The translations under genes were made by a program, and so were the position numbers. 64,000 nucleotides of DNA from Orlajensenia stereocauli (GTDB lineage: Bacteria > Actinomycetota > Actinomycetes > Actinomycetales > Microbacteriaceae). Location of the stretch: assembly GCF_039548895.1 (NCBI RefSeq), contig NZ_JBCLVG010000002.1; one strand, written 5' to 3'. Below are positions 34,150 through 42,886 of the stretch, piece after piece (within the stretch, counting starts at the first letter, position 1; every line of letters begins with the position of its first letter). Under the pieces are notes generated by a model. It did not search any database and was not told the DNA's origin. It saw only the letters and a program-made list of their open reading frames with translations.

Positions 34150-34677
34150 ATGCCAGAAACCGTCGTTCTCGACGCCTCGCGCGCCACCACCATCAGCCAG
34201 ATCCTCGTCGAGGTCGTCAGTGCCTCGAACCGCCTCACCCGCGTCGCCGCCCGGCGAACCGGCAACACGGAGTCGCCTGCCCTGCTCCGCACCCTCAGCA
34301 CGCTCATCGCATCGGGTCCGATGCGCATCGGAGAACTCGCCGTCGAGAGCCGGGTCGCCCAGCCCACCATGACCAAGCTCGTGCGCACGCTCGGCGAACG
34401 AGAGTGGGTGCGCCGCATCGCAGACACCGCCGACGCCCGCGCCTGGCAGATCGCCATCACGAAGAAGGGCGAACGCGCCTTGGATGAGTGGCGCGACAGC
34501 ATGGGGGCTGCGCTCCTCCCCGTCTTCGCCGACCTGAGCGACGACGAGGCCGACGTGCTCGCCCGAGCCGCGGCGATCCTGCACGCCCGCATCGCCGGCG
34601 AGATCGGCACCGCGGCATCCGTCACCGACACCGCCGCCACCGCGTCGAGCGTCGTCGAAGAGGGTGCGGCACGATGA
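34150..34677 (+). CDS. MarR family regulator of an MFS exporter
   Basis: A 175-residue winged-helix regulator, distinct from the twin MarRs. Recognition helix S-R-V-A-Q-P-T-M-T-K-L-V-R-T-L and wing (D-A-R-A-W-Q-I) are clear. The last 25 residues are a Ser/Thr/Ala-rich tail. The stop overlaps the MFS start by ATGA. MarR-MFS pairs usually encode a drug pump de-repressed by its substrate. The start lies at a leaderless position behind the twin operators. Confidence 0.9.
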   Translation: MPETVVLDASRATTISQILVEVVSASNRLTRVAARRTGNTESPALLRTLSTLIASGPMRIGELAVESRVAQPTMTKLVRTLGEREWVRRIADTADARAWQIAITKKGERALDEWRDSMGAALLPVFADLSDDEADVLARAAAILHARIAGEIGTAASVTDTAATASSVVEEGAAR

Positions 34678-35939
34678 GCCACGGCACCACCTCAGCCTCA
34701 ACGAGCGGCTCGTCCATCCTCAAGCAGCCGAAGGCCGTGTGGGCCGTCGCGTTCGCCTGCGTCGTCGCCTTCATGGGCATCGGCCTGGTCGACCCCATCC
34801 TCCCCGCCATCGCGGCCGACCTGCAGGCCAGCCCCACCGAGACCGAGTTCCTGTTCACCAGCTACCTCGTGATCACAGGTATCGCGATGTTCTTCACGAG
34901 CTGGGTGTCGAGCCGCATCGGCGCCAAGAAGACCCTGCTCATCGGACTGGCCGTCATCGTCGTGTTCGCAGCGGCCGCAGGACTCTCGGGCGACGTCGAG
35001 TCGATCATCGGCTTCCGGGCCGGCTGGGGACTCGGCAACGCGCTGTTCATCTCCACCGCCCTGGCGACCATCGTGGGAGCGGCATCCGGAGGCACGTCGT
35101 CCGCCATCATCCTGTACGAGGCCGCCCTCGGACTCGGCCTGGCCATCGGACCTCTCGTCGGCGGGGTGCTCGGAAGCTGGAGCTGGCGGGGCCCGTTCTT
35201 CGGCACTGCGGTGCTCATGGCCATCGGCTTCATCGCCATCTCGACGCTGCTGCGCTCGTCGGCGGGTGACGAGAAGCCCGTGCCCACGGCGTTCTCGGCG
35301 CCTTTCCGCGCGCTCGGCCGACCCGCGCTCGCGATCCTCGCCGCCACCGCCGTGTTCTACAACTTCGGTTTCTTCGTGCTGCTGGCCTACACGCCGTTCG
35401 CACTCGTGCCGCTCGGCGTCTCGAGCGCCATCTCCCTCGGCTTCGTGTTCTTCGGCTGGGGACTCGCGGTGGCAGTCTCCTCGGTCTGGCTCGCCCCGAT
35501 GCTCACGGCACGGATGCGGCGCACCCGCGTGATCTGGACGATCCTGCCCCTGCTCGCCATCGACCTCGTCGCGATCGCCCTGCTCATCCACTCCGTCGCC
35601 GGCATCATCGTGTTCGTCGTCATCGGCGGCCTCCTGCTCGGCATCATGAACACCGTGCTCACCGAGAGCGTGATGGAGGCGACCGACCTGCCCCGCTCGG
35701 TGGCGTCGAGCGCCTACTCGGGCGTGCGCTTCCTCGGCGGCGCCGTCGCGCCTCCCGTCGCCTCGCTGCTGGCCGCGAACATTTCCGAGCCGGCTCCATT
35801 CATCGCCGGCGCCATCGCCTTCGTCGTGGCGACGCTCATCGTGATCGCCGGACGCAAGGCCCTCGCGACCTCAGACGGGACGGCCGAGCTCGACGAGGCA
35901 GAGCAGGCCGAGGCCGTGCTCGTGGGCGACGCGGCGTAA
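34674..35939 (+). CDS. MFS exporter (DHA1-type)
   Basis: A 421-residue, 12-helix transporter. The first loops contain G-I-G-L-V-D-P-I-L-P-A-I-A and the motif-A-like S-S-R-I-G-A-K-K. G-P-L-V-G-G-V-L-G near residue 160 is the antiporter motif C. C-terminus acidic (E-L-D-E-A-E-Q-A-E). Overlaps the MarR gene and so is co-regulated with it. Substrate unknown; a bacillibactin- or drug-efflux type is plausible. Confidence 0.9.
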   Translation: MSHGTTSASTSGSSILKQPKAVWAVAFACVVAFMGIGLVDPILPAIAADLQASPTETEFLFTSYLVITGIAMFFTSWVSSRIGAKKTLLIGLAVIVVFAAAAGLSGDVESIIGFRAGWGLGNALFISTALATIVGAASGGTSSAIILYEAALGLGLAIGPLVGGVLGSWSWRGPFFGTAVLMAIGFIAISTLLRSSAGDEKPVPTAFSAPFRALGRPALAILAATAVFYNFGFFVLLAYTPFALVPLGVSSAISLGFVFFGWGLAVAVSSVWLAPMLTARMRRTRVIWTILPLLAIDLVAIALLIHSVAGIIVFVVIGGLLLGIMNTVLTESVMEATDLPRSVASSAYSGVRFLGGAVAPPVASLLAANISEPAPFIAGAIAFVVATLIVIAGRKALATSDGTAELDEAEQAEAVLVGDAA

Positions 35940-36007
35940 CGCCCGCCCCCCGCGCCGACGCTCACGCTCGCGCCGAGACCGCAGCCAGCGCGAGTCCCCT
36001 CCATGGA

Positions 36008-36059
36008 GACCGGTGCTCCTGCGGGTGTGCCACGCTGCGCACCCGCAGGAACTCCGGTC
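36008..36059. terminator. Bidirectional terminator between MFS and LacI genes
   Basis: TCCTGCGGGTGTGC (36017-36030) pairs with GCGCACCCGCAGGA (36037-36050), with one G-T pair, and GACCGG/CCGGTC extends the base (36008-36013, 36054-36059). It lies between converging genes. Confidence 0.8.
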
Positions 36060-36080
36060 CCGACGTGTCAGGCCTTGCTC

Positions 36081-37112
36081 TCAGCGGCCGCCGATGGGTA
36101 CCGGCACGGCGGCCGTCGTCGAGGAGCGCACGACGAGCCGCGACGGCAGGATGGTCTCGCCGCCGGCCTGCTCTGCGGCATCCGTCTCGAGCAGTCTCAG
36201 AACGGATGCCACGGCCAGACGTCCCTGCTCCCGAGGCGCCTGCACCACGGTGGTCAGGCCGAACATCGCGGCGTACTCGTGATCGTCGATGCCCGTGATC
36301 GAGAGGTCGCGCGGCACCTCGACCCCGAGGCGCTGCGCCGCCAGGATCGTGCCGAACGCCACTTCGTCGCAGGCGGCGAAGATGGCCGTCGGCCGGTGAC
36401 GGGGATCCCCGAGCACCTGGAGCGCCACGGCGTAGCCGCCGGGCATGCTGAGCTCGGTCGGCCAGAACGAGTCCGCCGTCGGCAGCCCGGCGGCCTCCAT
36501 GGCCAGCTCGAAGCCGCGCAGCCGCTTGCCGTGCACCGAGAAGTCCATCTGCTGGGCCTGATTGCCGCCGATGTGCGCGATGCGGGTGTGTCCGAGGCTG
36601 AGCAGGTGCTCGGTCGCCAGCCTCGATGCCGCTACGTCATCGATCGCAATGGTGCTGGCGTGGGCGATCGGGCCGCCGATGCCGACCACCGGCTTGCCTG
36701 TGCGCTGCAGGCGCTCGACCTCGTCGACCGACAGCTCGACGCCGACGGCGATGACCGCGTCGACCCGCTTCCTGGCGAGGAAGAACTCGAAGATCTGGCT
36801 GCGCTGGGCGACCTCGCTGGTCACGTTGTAGAGCGTGAGGTCGTACCCGGCGGCGAGCAGTTCGCGCTCGATGCCCTCGAGCACCTCCCCGAAGAACCAG
36901 CGGTTGACGAACGGGATGATCACGCCGATGTTCTTCGTGCGTCCCGTGACGAGGCTCGCGGCATTGGGGGAGGCGATGTAGCCGAGCTCGGATGCGGCGC
37001 CCTGCACGCGCAGGCGGGTGTCGTCGGCGACGTAACCCCGCCCACTGAGCGCGCGCGACGCCGTGGCCTTCGATACCCCGGCCAGGCGTGCCACATCGGC
37101 GATGGCGCTCAT
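36081..37112 (-). CDS. LacI family regulator of the alpha-glucoside-type importer
   Basis: About 343 residues. HTH: I-A-D-V-A-R-L-A-G-V-S-K-A-T-A-S-R-A-L, then the hinge and a periplasmic-binding-like effector domain (I-G-V-I-I-P-F, G-I-D-D-H-E-Y). The start at 37112 is the ATG just before the HTH with GAGG upstream; another ATG eight codons earlier is possible. It is divergent from a binding-protein gene, with a perfect LacI-type operator GGAACCGGTTCC next to that gene's promoter, so it most likely represses it. Confidence 0.92.
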   Translation of the reverse strand: MSAIADVARLAGVSKATASRALSGRGYVADDTRLRVQGAASELGYIASPNAASLVTGRTKNIGVIIPFVNRWFFGEVLEGIERELLAAGYDLTLYNVTSEVAQRSQIFEFFLARKRVDAVIAVGVELSVDEVERLQRTGKPVVGIGGPIAHASTIAIDDVAASRLATEHLLSLGHTRIAHIGGNQAQQMDFSVHGKRLRGFELAMEAAGLPTADSFWPTELSMPGGYAVALQVLGDPRHRPTAIFAACDEVAFGTILAAQRLGVEVPRDLSITGIDDHEYAAMFGLTTVVQAPREQGRLAVASVLRLLETDAAEQAGGETILPSRLVVRSSTTAAVPVPIGGR

Positions 37113-37171
37113 ATGCCTCACTTCCTCGGTCGGCATGACTGGAGCCGATCATAGCGCCGAGGCCCCTTTTG

Positions 37172-37185
37172 TGGAACCGATCTCA
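37172..37185. promoter_or_regulatory. Second, imperfect LacI site
   Basis: TGGAACCGATCTCA shares the left half of the perfect operator GGAACCGGTTCC at 37319 and lies near the regulator's own start, suggesting autoregulation or looping between two sites about 147 bp apart. Confidence 0.35.
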
Positions 37186-37281
37186 GGCGCTTTCTCGATG
37201 CAAAGGAATGGCGCGTGCAAACGCTCTCTCGCCCATTTCGCGCGCATCCGTCGAAGGTGACCGATTCGTGATGCCACCACC

Positions 37282-37330
37282 TTGTGTCCCGGGCGGGCGA
37301 GGCGCTACCGTGGCGTCTGGAACCGGTTCC
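37282..37330 (+). promoter_or_regulatory. Promoter and LacI operator of the importer operon
   Basis: TTGTGT (37282-37287) and TACCGT (37306-37311) with an 18-bp spacer form a plausible promoter; the 12-bp palindrome GGAACCGGTTCC (37319-37330) covers the expected start of transcription. This is a classical repressor arrangement. Confidence 0.65.
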
Positions 37331-37370
37331 CCAGTTCTCCCTGCACACATACTCAATGAGGAGATGAGAA

Positions 37371-38717
37371 ATGAGACTCACGCGGCAACGCCGTCTGTTG
37401 ATTCCCATGGCCGCAGCAGCCGTCGTCGGACTGGCTCTCACCGGATGCACCGGTGACGAAGCCGCCGGCGACAAGGCCGACACCGATTGCGCCCCCTACG
37501 AGAGCTACGGAAGTTTCGATTCCGGCACCGAGGTCAGCGTCTACGGCACCATCAGCGACACCGAAGCAGACCTGCTGAACGAGTCGTGGAAGGACTTCGA
37601 GACGTGCACCGGCATCGACGTGAAGTACGAGCCGAGCAAGGAATTCGAGACGCAGATCAACGTTCGCGCCCAGGGTGGAAACCCGCCCGACATCGCGATC
37701 TTCCCCCAGCCCGGACTGTTCGCGGCCCAGGTCGACGGCGGTTACATCAAGAAGCCCGCCCAAGCCGTCGTGGACAACGCGAAGAAGTTCTGGTCCGAGG
37801 ACTGGCAGAAGTACGGCACCGTCGAGGACGAGATCTGGGGCGCGCCGCTGATGGCCAGCGTCAAGGGCTACGTCTGGTACTCGCCCTCGACCTTCGAGGA
37901 GAACGGCTGGGAGGTGCCCACCACTCTCGACGAGCTGGCCACCCTCACCGCCGACATCCAGAAGTCCGGTGCCGTCGACAAGCCCTGGTGCGTCGGTTTC
38001 GCATCGGGTGACGCGACCGGATGGCCGGGCACCGACTGGGTGGAGGACTTCGTGCTCCGCGAGCAGGGTCCCGACGTCTACGACCAGTGGGTCACGAACG
38101 AAGTCAAGTTCACCGACCCGAAGATCCAGGGCGCATTCGACTCGGTGGGTGACTTCATCCGCAACCCCGACTACGTGAACGGCGGCCTCGGCGGCGTCGA
38201 CTCGATCGCGACGACGGAGTTCGGCGACGCGGGTCTCCCGATCCTCGACGGCACCTGTGCTCTGCACCACCAGGCCACGTTCTACGAGGGCTTCTGGCCC
38301 AAGGGAACCACGGTCGCTGAGGATGGCGACGTCTGGGCCTTCCTGCTTCCGGGCACCGAAGCCGGAGCCAACGCCGTCACCGGTGGTGGCGAGATCGTGG
38401 GCAAGTACCGCGATGCCGAGGAGGTCGACGCTCTGCAGACCTACCTGTCGACCGACACGTGGGCCAACAACCGCGTCAAGCTCGGTGGCGTGATCAGCGC
38501 CAACAACGGTCTCGACCCCGAGAACGCCTCGAGCGAACTGCTCAAGACGGCCGTCGCGACGCTGCAGGACCCGGCGACCACCTTCCGGTTCGACGCGTCC
38601 GACCTCATGCCGGGCGCCGTGGGCGCAGGCTCGTTCTGGAAGGGCATGGTCGACTGGATCGGTGGCAAGTCCACCGCTGACACGACCAAATTCATCCAGG
38701 ACAGCTGGCCGCAGTAG
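37371..38717 (+). CDS. Extracellular sugar-binding lipoprotein, alpha-glucoside type
   Basis: A 448-residue family-1 solute-binding protein. Signal peptide with lipobox L-T-G-C (residues about 23-26), then a two-domain fold with N-P-P-D-I-A-I-F-P-Q-P near residue 105 and Trp/Tyr-rich binding stretches (W-Y-S-P, W-P-G-T-D-W). The Cys pair (D-C-A-P and E-T-C-T) and the later C-V-G-F may form disulfides. The layout resembles AglE of alpha-glucoside (trehalose, maltose, sucrose) importers. AGGAGA precedes the ATG. First gene of a LacI-controlled operon. Confidence 0.9.
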   Translation: MRLTRQRRLLIPMAAAAVVGLALTGCTGDEAAGDKADTDCAPYESYGSFDSGTEVSVYGTISDTEADLLNESWKDFETCTGIDVKYEPSKEFETQINVRAQGGNPPDIAIFPQPGLFAAQVDGGYIKKPAQAVVDNAKKFWSEDWQKYGTVEDEIWGAPLMASVKGYVWYSPSTFEENGWEVPTTLDELATLTADIQKSGAVDKPWCVGFASGDATGWPGTDWVEDFVLREQGPDVYDQWVTNEVKFTDPKIQGAFDSVGDFIRNPDYVNGGLGGVDSIATTEFGDAGLPILDGTCALHHQATFYEGFWPKGTTVAEDGDVWAFLLPGTEAGANAVTGGGEIVGKYRDAEEVDALQTYLSTDTWANNRVKLGGVISANNGLDPENASSELLKTAVATLQDPATTFRFDASDLMPGAVGAGSFWKGMVDWIGGKSTADTTKFIQDSWPQ

Positions 38718-38750
38718 TCCTCCGGACGACTGCTGGAATAACATCTGAGT

Positions 38751-38786
38751 CAGTGGGGCCGCGCGGGCAGCCGCGCGGCCCCACTG
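38751..38786 (+). other. Intra-operon hairpin after the binding-protein gene
   Basis: CAGTGGGGCCGCGCGG (38751-38766) pairs perfectly with 38771-38786 over a four-base GCAG loop: a 16-bp stem with no T-run between the binding-protein and permease genes. It likely stabilises the upstream message or attenuates read-through, as at 19236. Confidence 0.8.
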
Positions 38787-38811
38787 CAACCTCAACGTAG
38801 AGGAGACCCGA

Positions 38812-39783
38812 ATGACGACTGCCGATCTCATCGGAAAGATCCTTCAGCTGGTCGGTGGTGTCGCGATCTTCGCGGCCGTCGTCGGGCTGATCCTGTTCTT
38901 CATCGACAAAGCACCCAAACGCGGCCGTGACGTGCTCCAGCTCATCGCGTTCCTGGCCCCCGCGATCATCCTGCTCGGCATCGGCCTCGTCTATCCGGCC
39001 ATCCGCACGGGCATCGCCGCCTTCGCCGACAAGTCGGGCCAGTTCATCGGACTCGACAACTTCGTGTGGATGTTCACCCAGCCCGAAGCTCTCATCACTC
39101 TGCGCAACACCATCATCTGGGTGATCCTGGTGCCGACCATCTCGACCGTGATCGGCCTCGCCTATGCCAACTTCATCGACCGCTCGCGCGGCGAGAAGAT
39201 ATACAAGTCGCTCATCTTCATGCCGTTCGCCATCTCGTTCGTGGGGGCCGGCATCATCTGGAAGTTCGTCTACGAGTACCGTCCGGAGGGACGGGACCAG
39301 ATCGGACTGCTCAACCAGATCATGGTCTGGCTCGGCCAGGAGCCGGTTCTCTGGCTGCAGACGGCTCCGATGAACACCATCCTGCTCATCATCGTGATGA
39401 TCTGGGTGCAGACGGGATTCGCTGTCGTGGTGCTCTCGGCATCCATCAAGGGGATCCCGGCCGAACAGCTGGAAGCGGCTGAGCTCGACGGCACCAACGG
39501 CTGGCAGCGGTTCACGAATGTCGTGCTCCCCGGCATCCGTGGTGCACTCGTGGTCGTCGTCACCACGATCTCCATCGCCACCCTCAAGGTGTTCGACATC
39601 GTGCGCACCATGACCGGCGGAAACTTCGAGACCAGCGTCGTCGCCAATGAGATGTACACGCAGGCATTCCGCGCGCTCGAACCCGGTCGTGGCTCGGCAC
39701 TCGCCCTCATCCTGTTCGTGCTCGTGCTGCCCATCGTGGTCTACAACGTTCGCGTCCTCCGCAAGCAGAAGGAGATCCGATGA
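38812..39783 (+). CDS. Sugar ABC importer permease (AglF/MalF type)
   Basis: A 323-residue permease with about eight membrane helices. The N-terminal pair of helices and a P-loop-like extension (residues 1-60) precede a standard BPD_transp_1 domain with the EAA loop A-A-E-L-D-G-T-N-G-W-Q-R-F-T near residue 225. It overlaps the second permease gene by ATGA. The operon carries no ATPase gene, so a shared MsiK-type ATPase elsewhere must energise it. Confidence 0.92.
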   Translation: MTTADLIGKILQLVGGVAIFAAVVGLILFFIDKAPKRGRDVLQLIAFLAPAIILLGIGLVYPAIRTGIAAFADKSGQFIGLDNFVWMFTQPEALITLRNTIIWVILVPTISTVIGLAYANFIDRSRGEKIYKSLIFMPFAISFVGAGIIWKFVYEYRPEGRDQIGLLNQIMVWLGQEPVLWLQTAPMNTILLIIVMIWVQTGFAVVVLSASIKGIPAEQLEAAELDGTNGWQRFTNVVLPGIRGALVVVVTTISIATLKVFDIVRTMTGGNFETSVVANEMYTQAFRALEPGRGSALALILFVLVLPIVVYNVRVLRKQKEIR

Positions 39784-40766
39784 CCTACACACCGGTCGAG
39801 ATTCCCCTCGACGACGAGACCAAGAAGGAGTTCCAGCGCGGCTTCAATGCCGACGGCACCAAGGCGGCACGCGTCAAGAAGCGGCTCACGTCGCGTACGG
39901 CAACGATCGTCTCGCTCATCATCGCCGTCATCTGGATCATCCCCACCTTCGGCCTGTTCATCTCCTCATTCCGTCCCGAGGAGTTGATCAAGACCACCGG
40001 CTGGTGGACGATCTTCCAGAACCCCGGGTTCACGCTCGACAACTACAAGGAGGTGCTGTTCTCCTCGTCGTCCTCGTCGCCGCAGCTCGGCGCCTACTTC
40101 GTCAACTCGCTCGCGATCACCATCCCCGTCGTGGTCTTCGCGACTGTTCTCGCGGCGATGGCTGCCTACGCCCTGGCGTGGATCCCGTTCAAGGGCGCCG
40201 GCTGGATCTTCATCGTGATCTTCGCCCTGCAGATCGTGCCGCTGCAGATGGCGCTCATCCCGCTGCTGCAGATGTTCACAACGTGGATTCTCCCGATCCA
40301 GCGCTTCGTGCACGACATCATCCCGATCATCCCCGAGCAGTCGTACGTGCAGGTGTGGATCGCGCACACGATCTTCGGCCTGCCGCTGGCGATCTTCCTG
40401 CTGCACAACTTCATCTCGGAGATCCCCGGGGAGCTCATCGAGGCAGCGCGCGTCGACGGGGCGAACCACGGCCAGATCTTCCTGCGCATCATCCTGCCGC
40501 TGTCGGTGCCGATCCTCGCGTCGTTCGCGATCTTCCAGTTCCTGTGGGTCTGGAACGACCTGCTGGTGGCCCTCGTGTTCTCGGGAGGAACTCCGGATGT
40601 CGCTCCGCTGACACAACGATTGGCCGAGCTCACGGGTAATCGAGGTCAGGAGTGGCAGCGCCTCACCGCTGCCGCGTTCATCTCGCTCATCGTGCCGCTC
40701 ATAGTGTTCTTCAGCCTGCAGCGCTACTTCGTGCGGGGCCTGCTGGCGGGCTCGACCAAGGGGTAG
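39780..40766 (+). CDS. Sugar ABC importer permease (AglG/MalG type)
   Basis: A 328-residue permease, second half of the channel. Six helices, the EAA loop A-A-R-V-D-G-A-N-H-G-Q-I-F near residue 225 and the C-terminal F-V-R-G-L-L-A-G-S-T-K-G, the typical end of MalG-like proteins. ATGA overlap with the first permease. The operon ends here, before a strong hairpin; no glycosidase or ATPase follows. Confidence 0.93.
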   Translation: MTYTPVEIPLDDETKKEFQRGFNADGTKAARVKKRLTSRTATIVSLIIAVIWIIPTFGLFISSFRPEELIKTTGWWTIFQNPGFTLDNYKEVLFSSSSSSPQLGAYFVNSLAITIPVVVFATVLAAMAAYALAWIPFKGAGWIFIVIFALQIVPLQMALIPLLQMFTTWILPIQRFVHDIIPIIPEQSYVQVWIAHTIFGLPLAIFLLHNFISEIPGELIEAARVDGANHGQIFLRIILPLSVPILASFAIFQFLWVWNDLLVALVFSGGTPDVAPLTQRLAELTGNRGQEWQRLTAAAFISLIVPLIVFFSLQRYFVRGLLAGSTKG

Positions 40767-40794
40767 CCGCAGCACCCTCCTTCCCAGATGCAGC

Positions 40795-40839
40795 ATGAGA
40801 GCCGACTCGAGCCCCCACGGGAGCCGAGTCGGCTCTCAT
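40795..40839 (+). terminator. Strong hairpin terminator
   Basis: ATGAGAGCCGACTCG (40795-40809) is perfectly complementary to 40825-40839 over a 15-base loop, with some inner pairing. It follows the permease operon by about 30 bases. No T-run. Confidence 0.75.
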
Positions 40840-40912
40840 CCTGCATATGGGCGTCAGCTTCAAGCGGCACAGGGACGCCGGATGCCGCCGCTCACGCACC
40901 TAGGCTGAATTC

Positions 40913-42853
40913 ATGAGCATGGGCAGCGGGATGAGAGGCGGCCCGAAGCGTGCCACTCTCGGTGAGGGTGGCGGTTCGGCGAGCAGCGCCCCACGACACG
41001 GTCCAGTCGACATTCAGGCTCAGAAGGCAGCGAACGCCGATGCGCCCCGCATCCCGCACCTCGGGCGACGGATCATGGAGCTGTTCGCCCCTCACCGCGC
41101 AGCTCTCACGCTCACCGTCGTTCTGGTCATCGTCACGGCCGGCCTGGCCGTCATTCCGCCGTTGCTCACCCAGCGCGCCTTCGACGACGGCCTGTTCCCG
41201 CCGAGCGGCGGCCCGAACCTGCCCGTGCTCGGCACCATCGTGGCCGCGATGATCGCCGTGTTCATCGTCAGCGCCCTGCTCGGGGTCTGGCAGGCGTACC
41301 TCACCGCCACCGTCGGCAACAAGGTGATGGGCGCCCTGCGGGTGCGCCTGTTCACGCACCTGCAGAGGATGGAGCTCGGCTTCTTCACGCGCACGAAGAC
41401 CGGCGTCATCCAGTCCCGCCTGCAGAACGACGTCGGCGGGGTCGCGGGAGTTCTCACCAACACGGTGTCGAGCGTGCTCGGCAACACCGTGACGGTCATC
41501 TCGGCATTCGTCGCCATGCTCATCCTCGACTGGCGGCTCACGATCGTGGCCGTGGTGCTGATGCCGTTCATGGTGATCGCCCAGCGCCGCGTCGGGCAGG
41601 TGCGCGCGCGCATCGCGGGCCAGACCCAGGAGTCGCTCTCCGAGATGACCGCCATCACGCAGGAGACGCTGAGCGTCTCGGGCATCCTGCTGTCGAAGGC
41701 CTTCGCCAGGCAGCAGACCGAGATCGGCCGGTACTCCGACGAGAACACCAACCAGATCAGCCTGCAGGTGCGCCAGGCCATGAGCGGCCAGTGGTTCTTC
41801 GCCCTCGTCAGCATCTTCCTCTCCAGCGTTCCGGCCATCGTCTACCTCCTGGCCGGCTACCTCGCGGTCGGCGGCACCGAGACGATCACCGCCGGAACCA
41901 TCGTCGCCTTCACCACCGTGCAGGCCCGCCTGCTCTTCCCGCTCATCGGCCTCATGCGGGTCGCCCTCGACCTGCAGACCTCCGGCGCCCTGTTCGCCCG
42001 CATCTTCGAGTACCTCGACCTGCGGCCGGCGATCACCGACGCTCCCGACGCCCGGCCGGTTCCCGAGGGCGAGTCGCTCGGGAAGGTGGAGTTCGACCAC
42101 GTCTCCTTCTTCTATCCGGATGCCGCAGGAGAGGCGCATCCGACCCTCGACGATGTCTCCTTCACGATCGAACGCGGCCAGTTCGCGGCCTTCGTCGGGC
42201 CGAGCGGCGCCGGCAAGACCACGGTGTCCTACCTGGTGCCCCGTCTCTACGAGGTGAGTGGGGGAGCCGTGCGCTTCTCCGGGGTCGACGTGCGCGAGCT
42301 CGAGCAGACCTCGCTCGTCGACCACATCGGCATCGTGAGCCAGGAGACCTACCTCTTCCACGCGACCATCGCGGAGAACCTGCGCTACGCCAAGCCCGAG
42401 GCGACGGATGCCGAGCTCGAAGCCGCTGCCCGCGCCGCGAACATCCACGCCACCATCGCGAGCTTCCCCGACGGGTACGCGACAGTCGTCGGCGAGCGGG
42501 GCTATCGCCTCTCGGGAGGAGAGAAGCAGCGGGTCGCGATCGCGCGGGTGCTGCTCAAGGACCCCGAGGTCCTCGTGCTCGACGAGGCGACGAGCGCTCT
42601 CGACACCATCTCGGAGCGCGTGGTGCAGTCAGCCATCGACGATGCCGCCCGCGGCCGCACGACCATCGCCATCGCGCACAGGCTATCGACGGTCATCGAC
42701 GCCGACGTCATCTTCGTGGTCGTGGCCGGCCGCATCGTCGAGAGCGGGACCCACCCCGAGTTGCTCTCCGCCGGCGGCACGTACGCCGAGCTCTACTCGC
42801 AGCAGGTGGCGGCGCCGGTGGACACTGGACAAAGTCGAGACCTCCTCAACTAG
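40913..42853 (+). CDS. ABC exporter, fused membrane and ATPase domains
   Basis: A 646-residue half-transporter of the MsbA/LmrA type. Six membrane helices lie within residues 50-370. The ATPase domain starts near residue 395: Walker A G-P-S-G-A-G-K-T-T (about 436-444), signature L-S-G-G-E-K-Q-R, Walker B V-L-V-L-D-E-A-T and H-loop A-H-R-L. It works as a homodimer exporting lipids or drugs. A -10-like TAGGCT ends seven bases before the ATG, implying a leaderless transcript; no Shine-Dalgarno is seen. Confidence 0.93.
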   Translation: MSMGSGMRGGPKRATLGEGGGSASSAPRHGPVDIQAQKAANADAPRIPHLGRRIMELFAPHRAALTLTVVLVIVTAGLAVIPPLLTQRAFDDGLFPPSGGPNLPVLGTIVAAMIAVFIVSALLGVWQAYLTATVGNKVMGALRVRLFTHLQRMELGFFTRTKTGVIQSRLQNDVGGVAGVLTNTVSSVLGNTVTVISAFVAMLILDWRLTIVAVVLMPFMVIAQRRVGQVRARIAGQTQESLSEMTAITQETLSVSGILLSKAFARQQTEIGRYSDENTNQISLQVRQAMSGQWFFALVSIFLSSVPAIVYLLAGYLAVGGTETITAGTIVAFTTVQARLLFPLIGLMRVALDLQTSGALFARIFEYLDLRPAITDAPDARPVPEGESLGKVEFDHVSFFYPDAAGEAHPTLDDVSFTIERGQFAAFVGPSGAGKTTVSYLVPRLYEVSGGAVRFSGVDVRELEQTSLVDHIGIVSQETYLFHATIAENLRYAKPEATDAELEAAARAANIHATIASFPDGYATVVGERGYRLSGGEKQRVAIARVLLKDPEVLVLDEATSALDTISERVVQSAIDDAARGRTTIAIAHRLSTVIDADVIFVVVAGRIVESGTHPELLSAGGTYAELYSQQVAAPVDTGQSRDLLN

Positions 42854-42886
42854 AGTTGCCTTCTGGCGTGACATGGGGGAGCAGCC

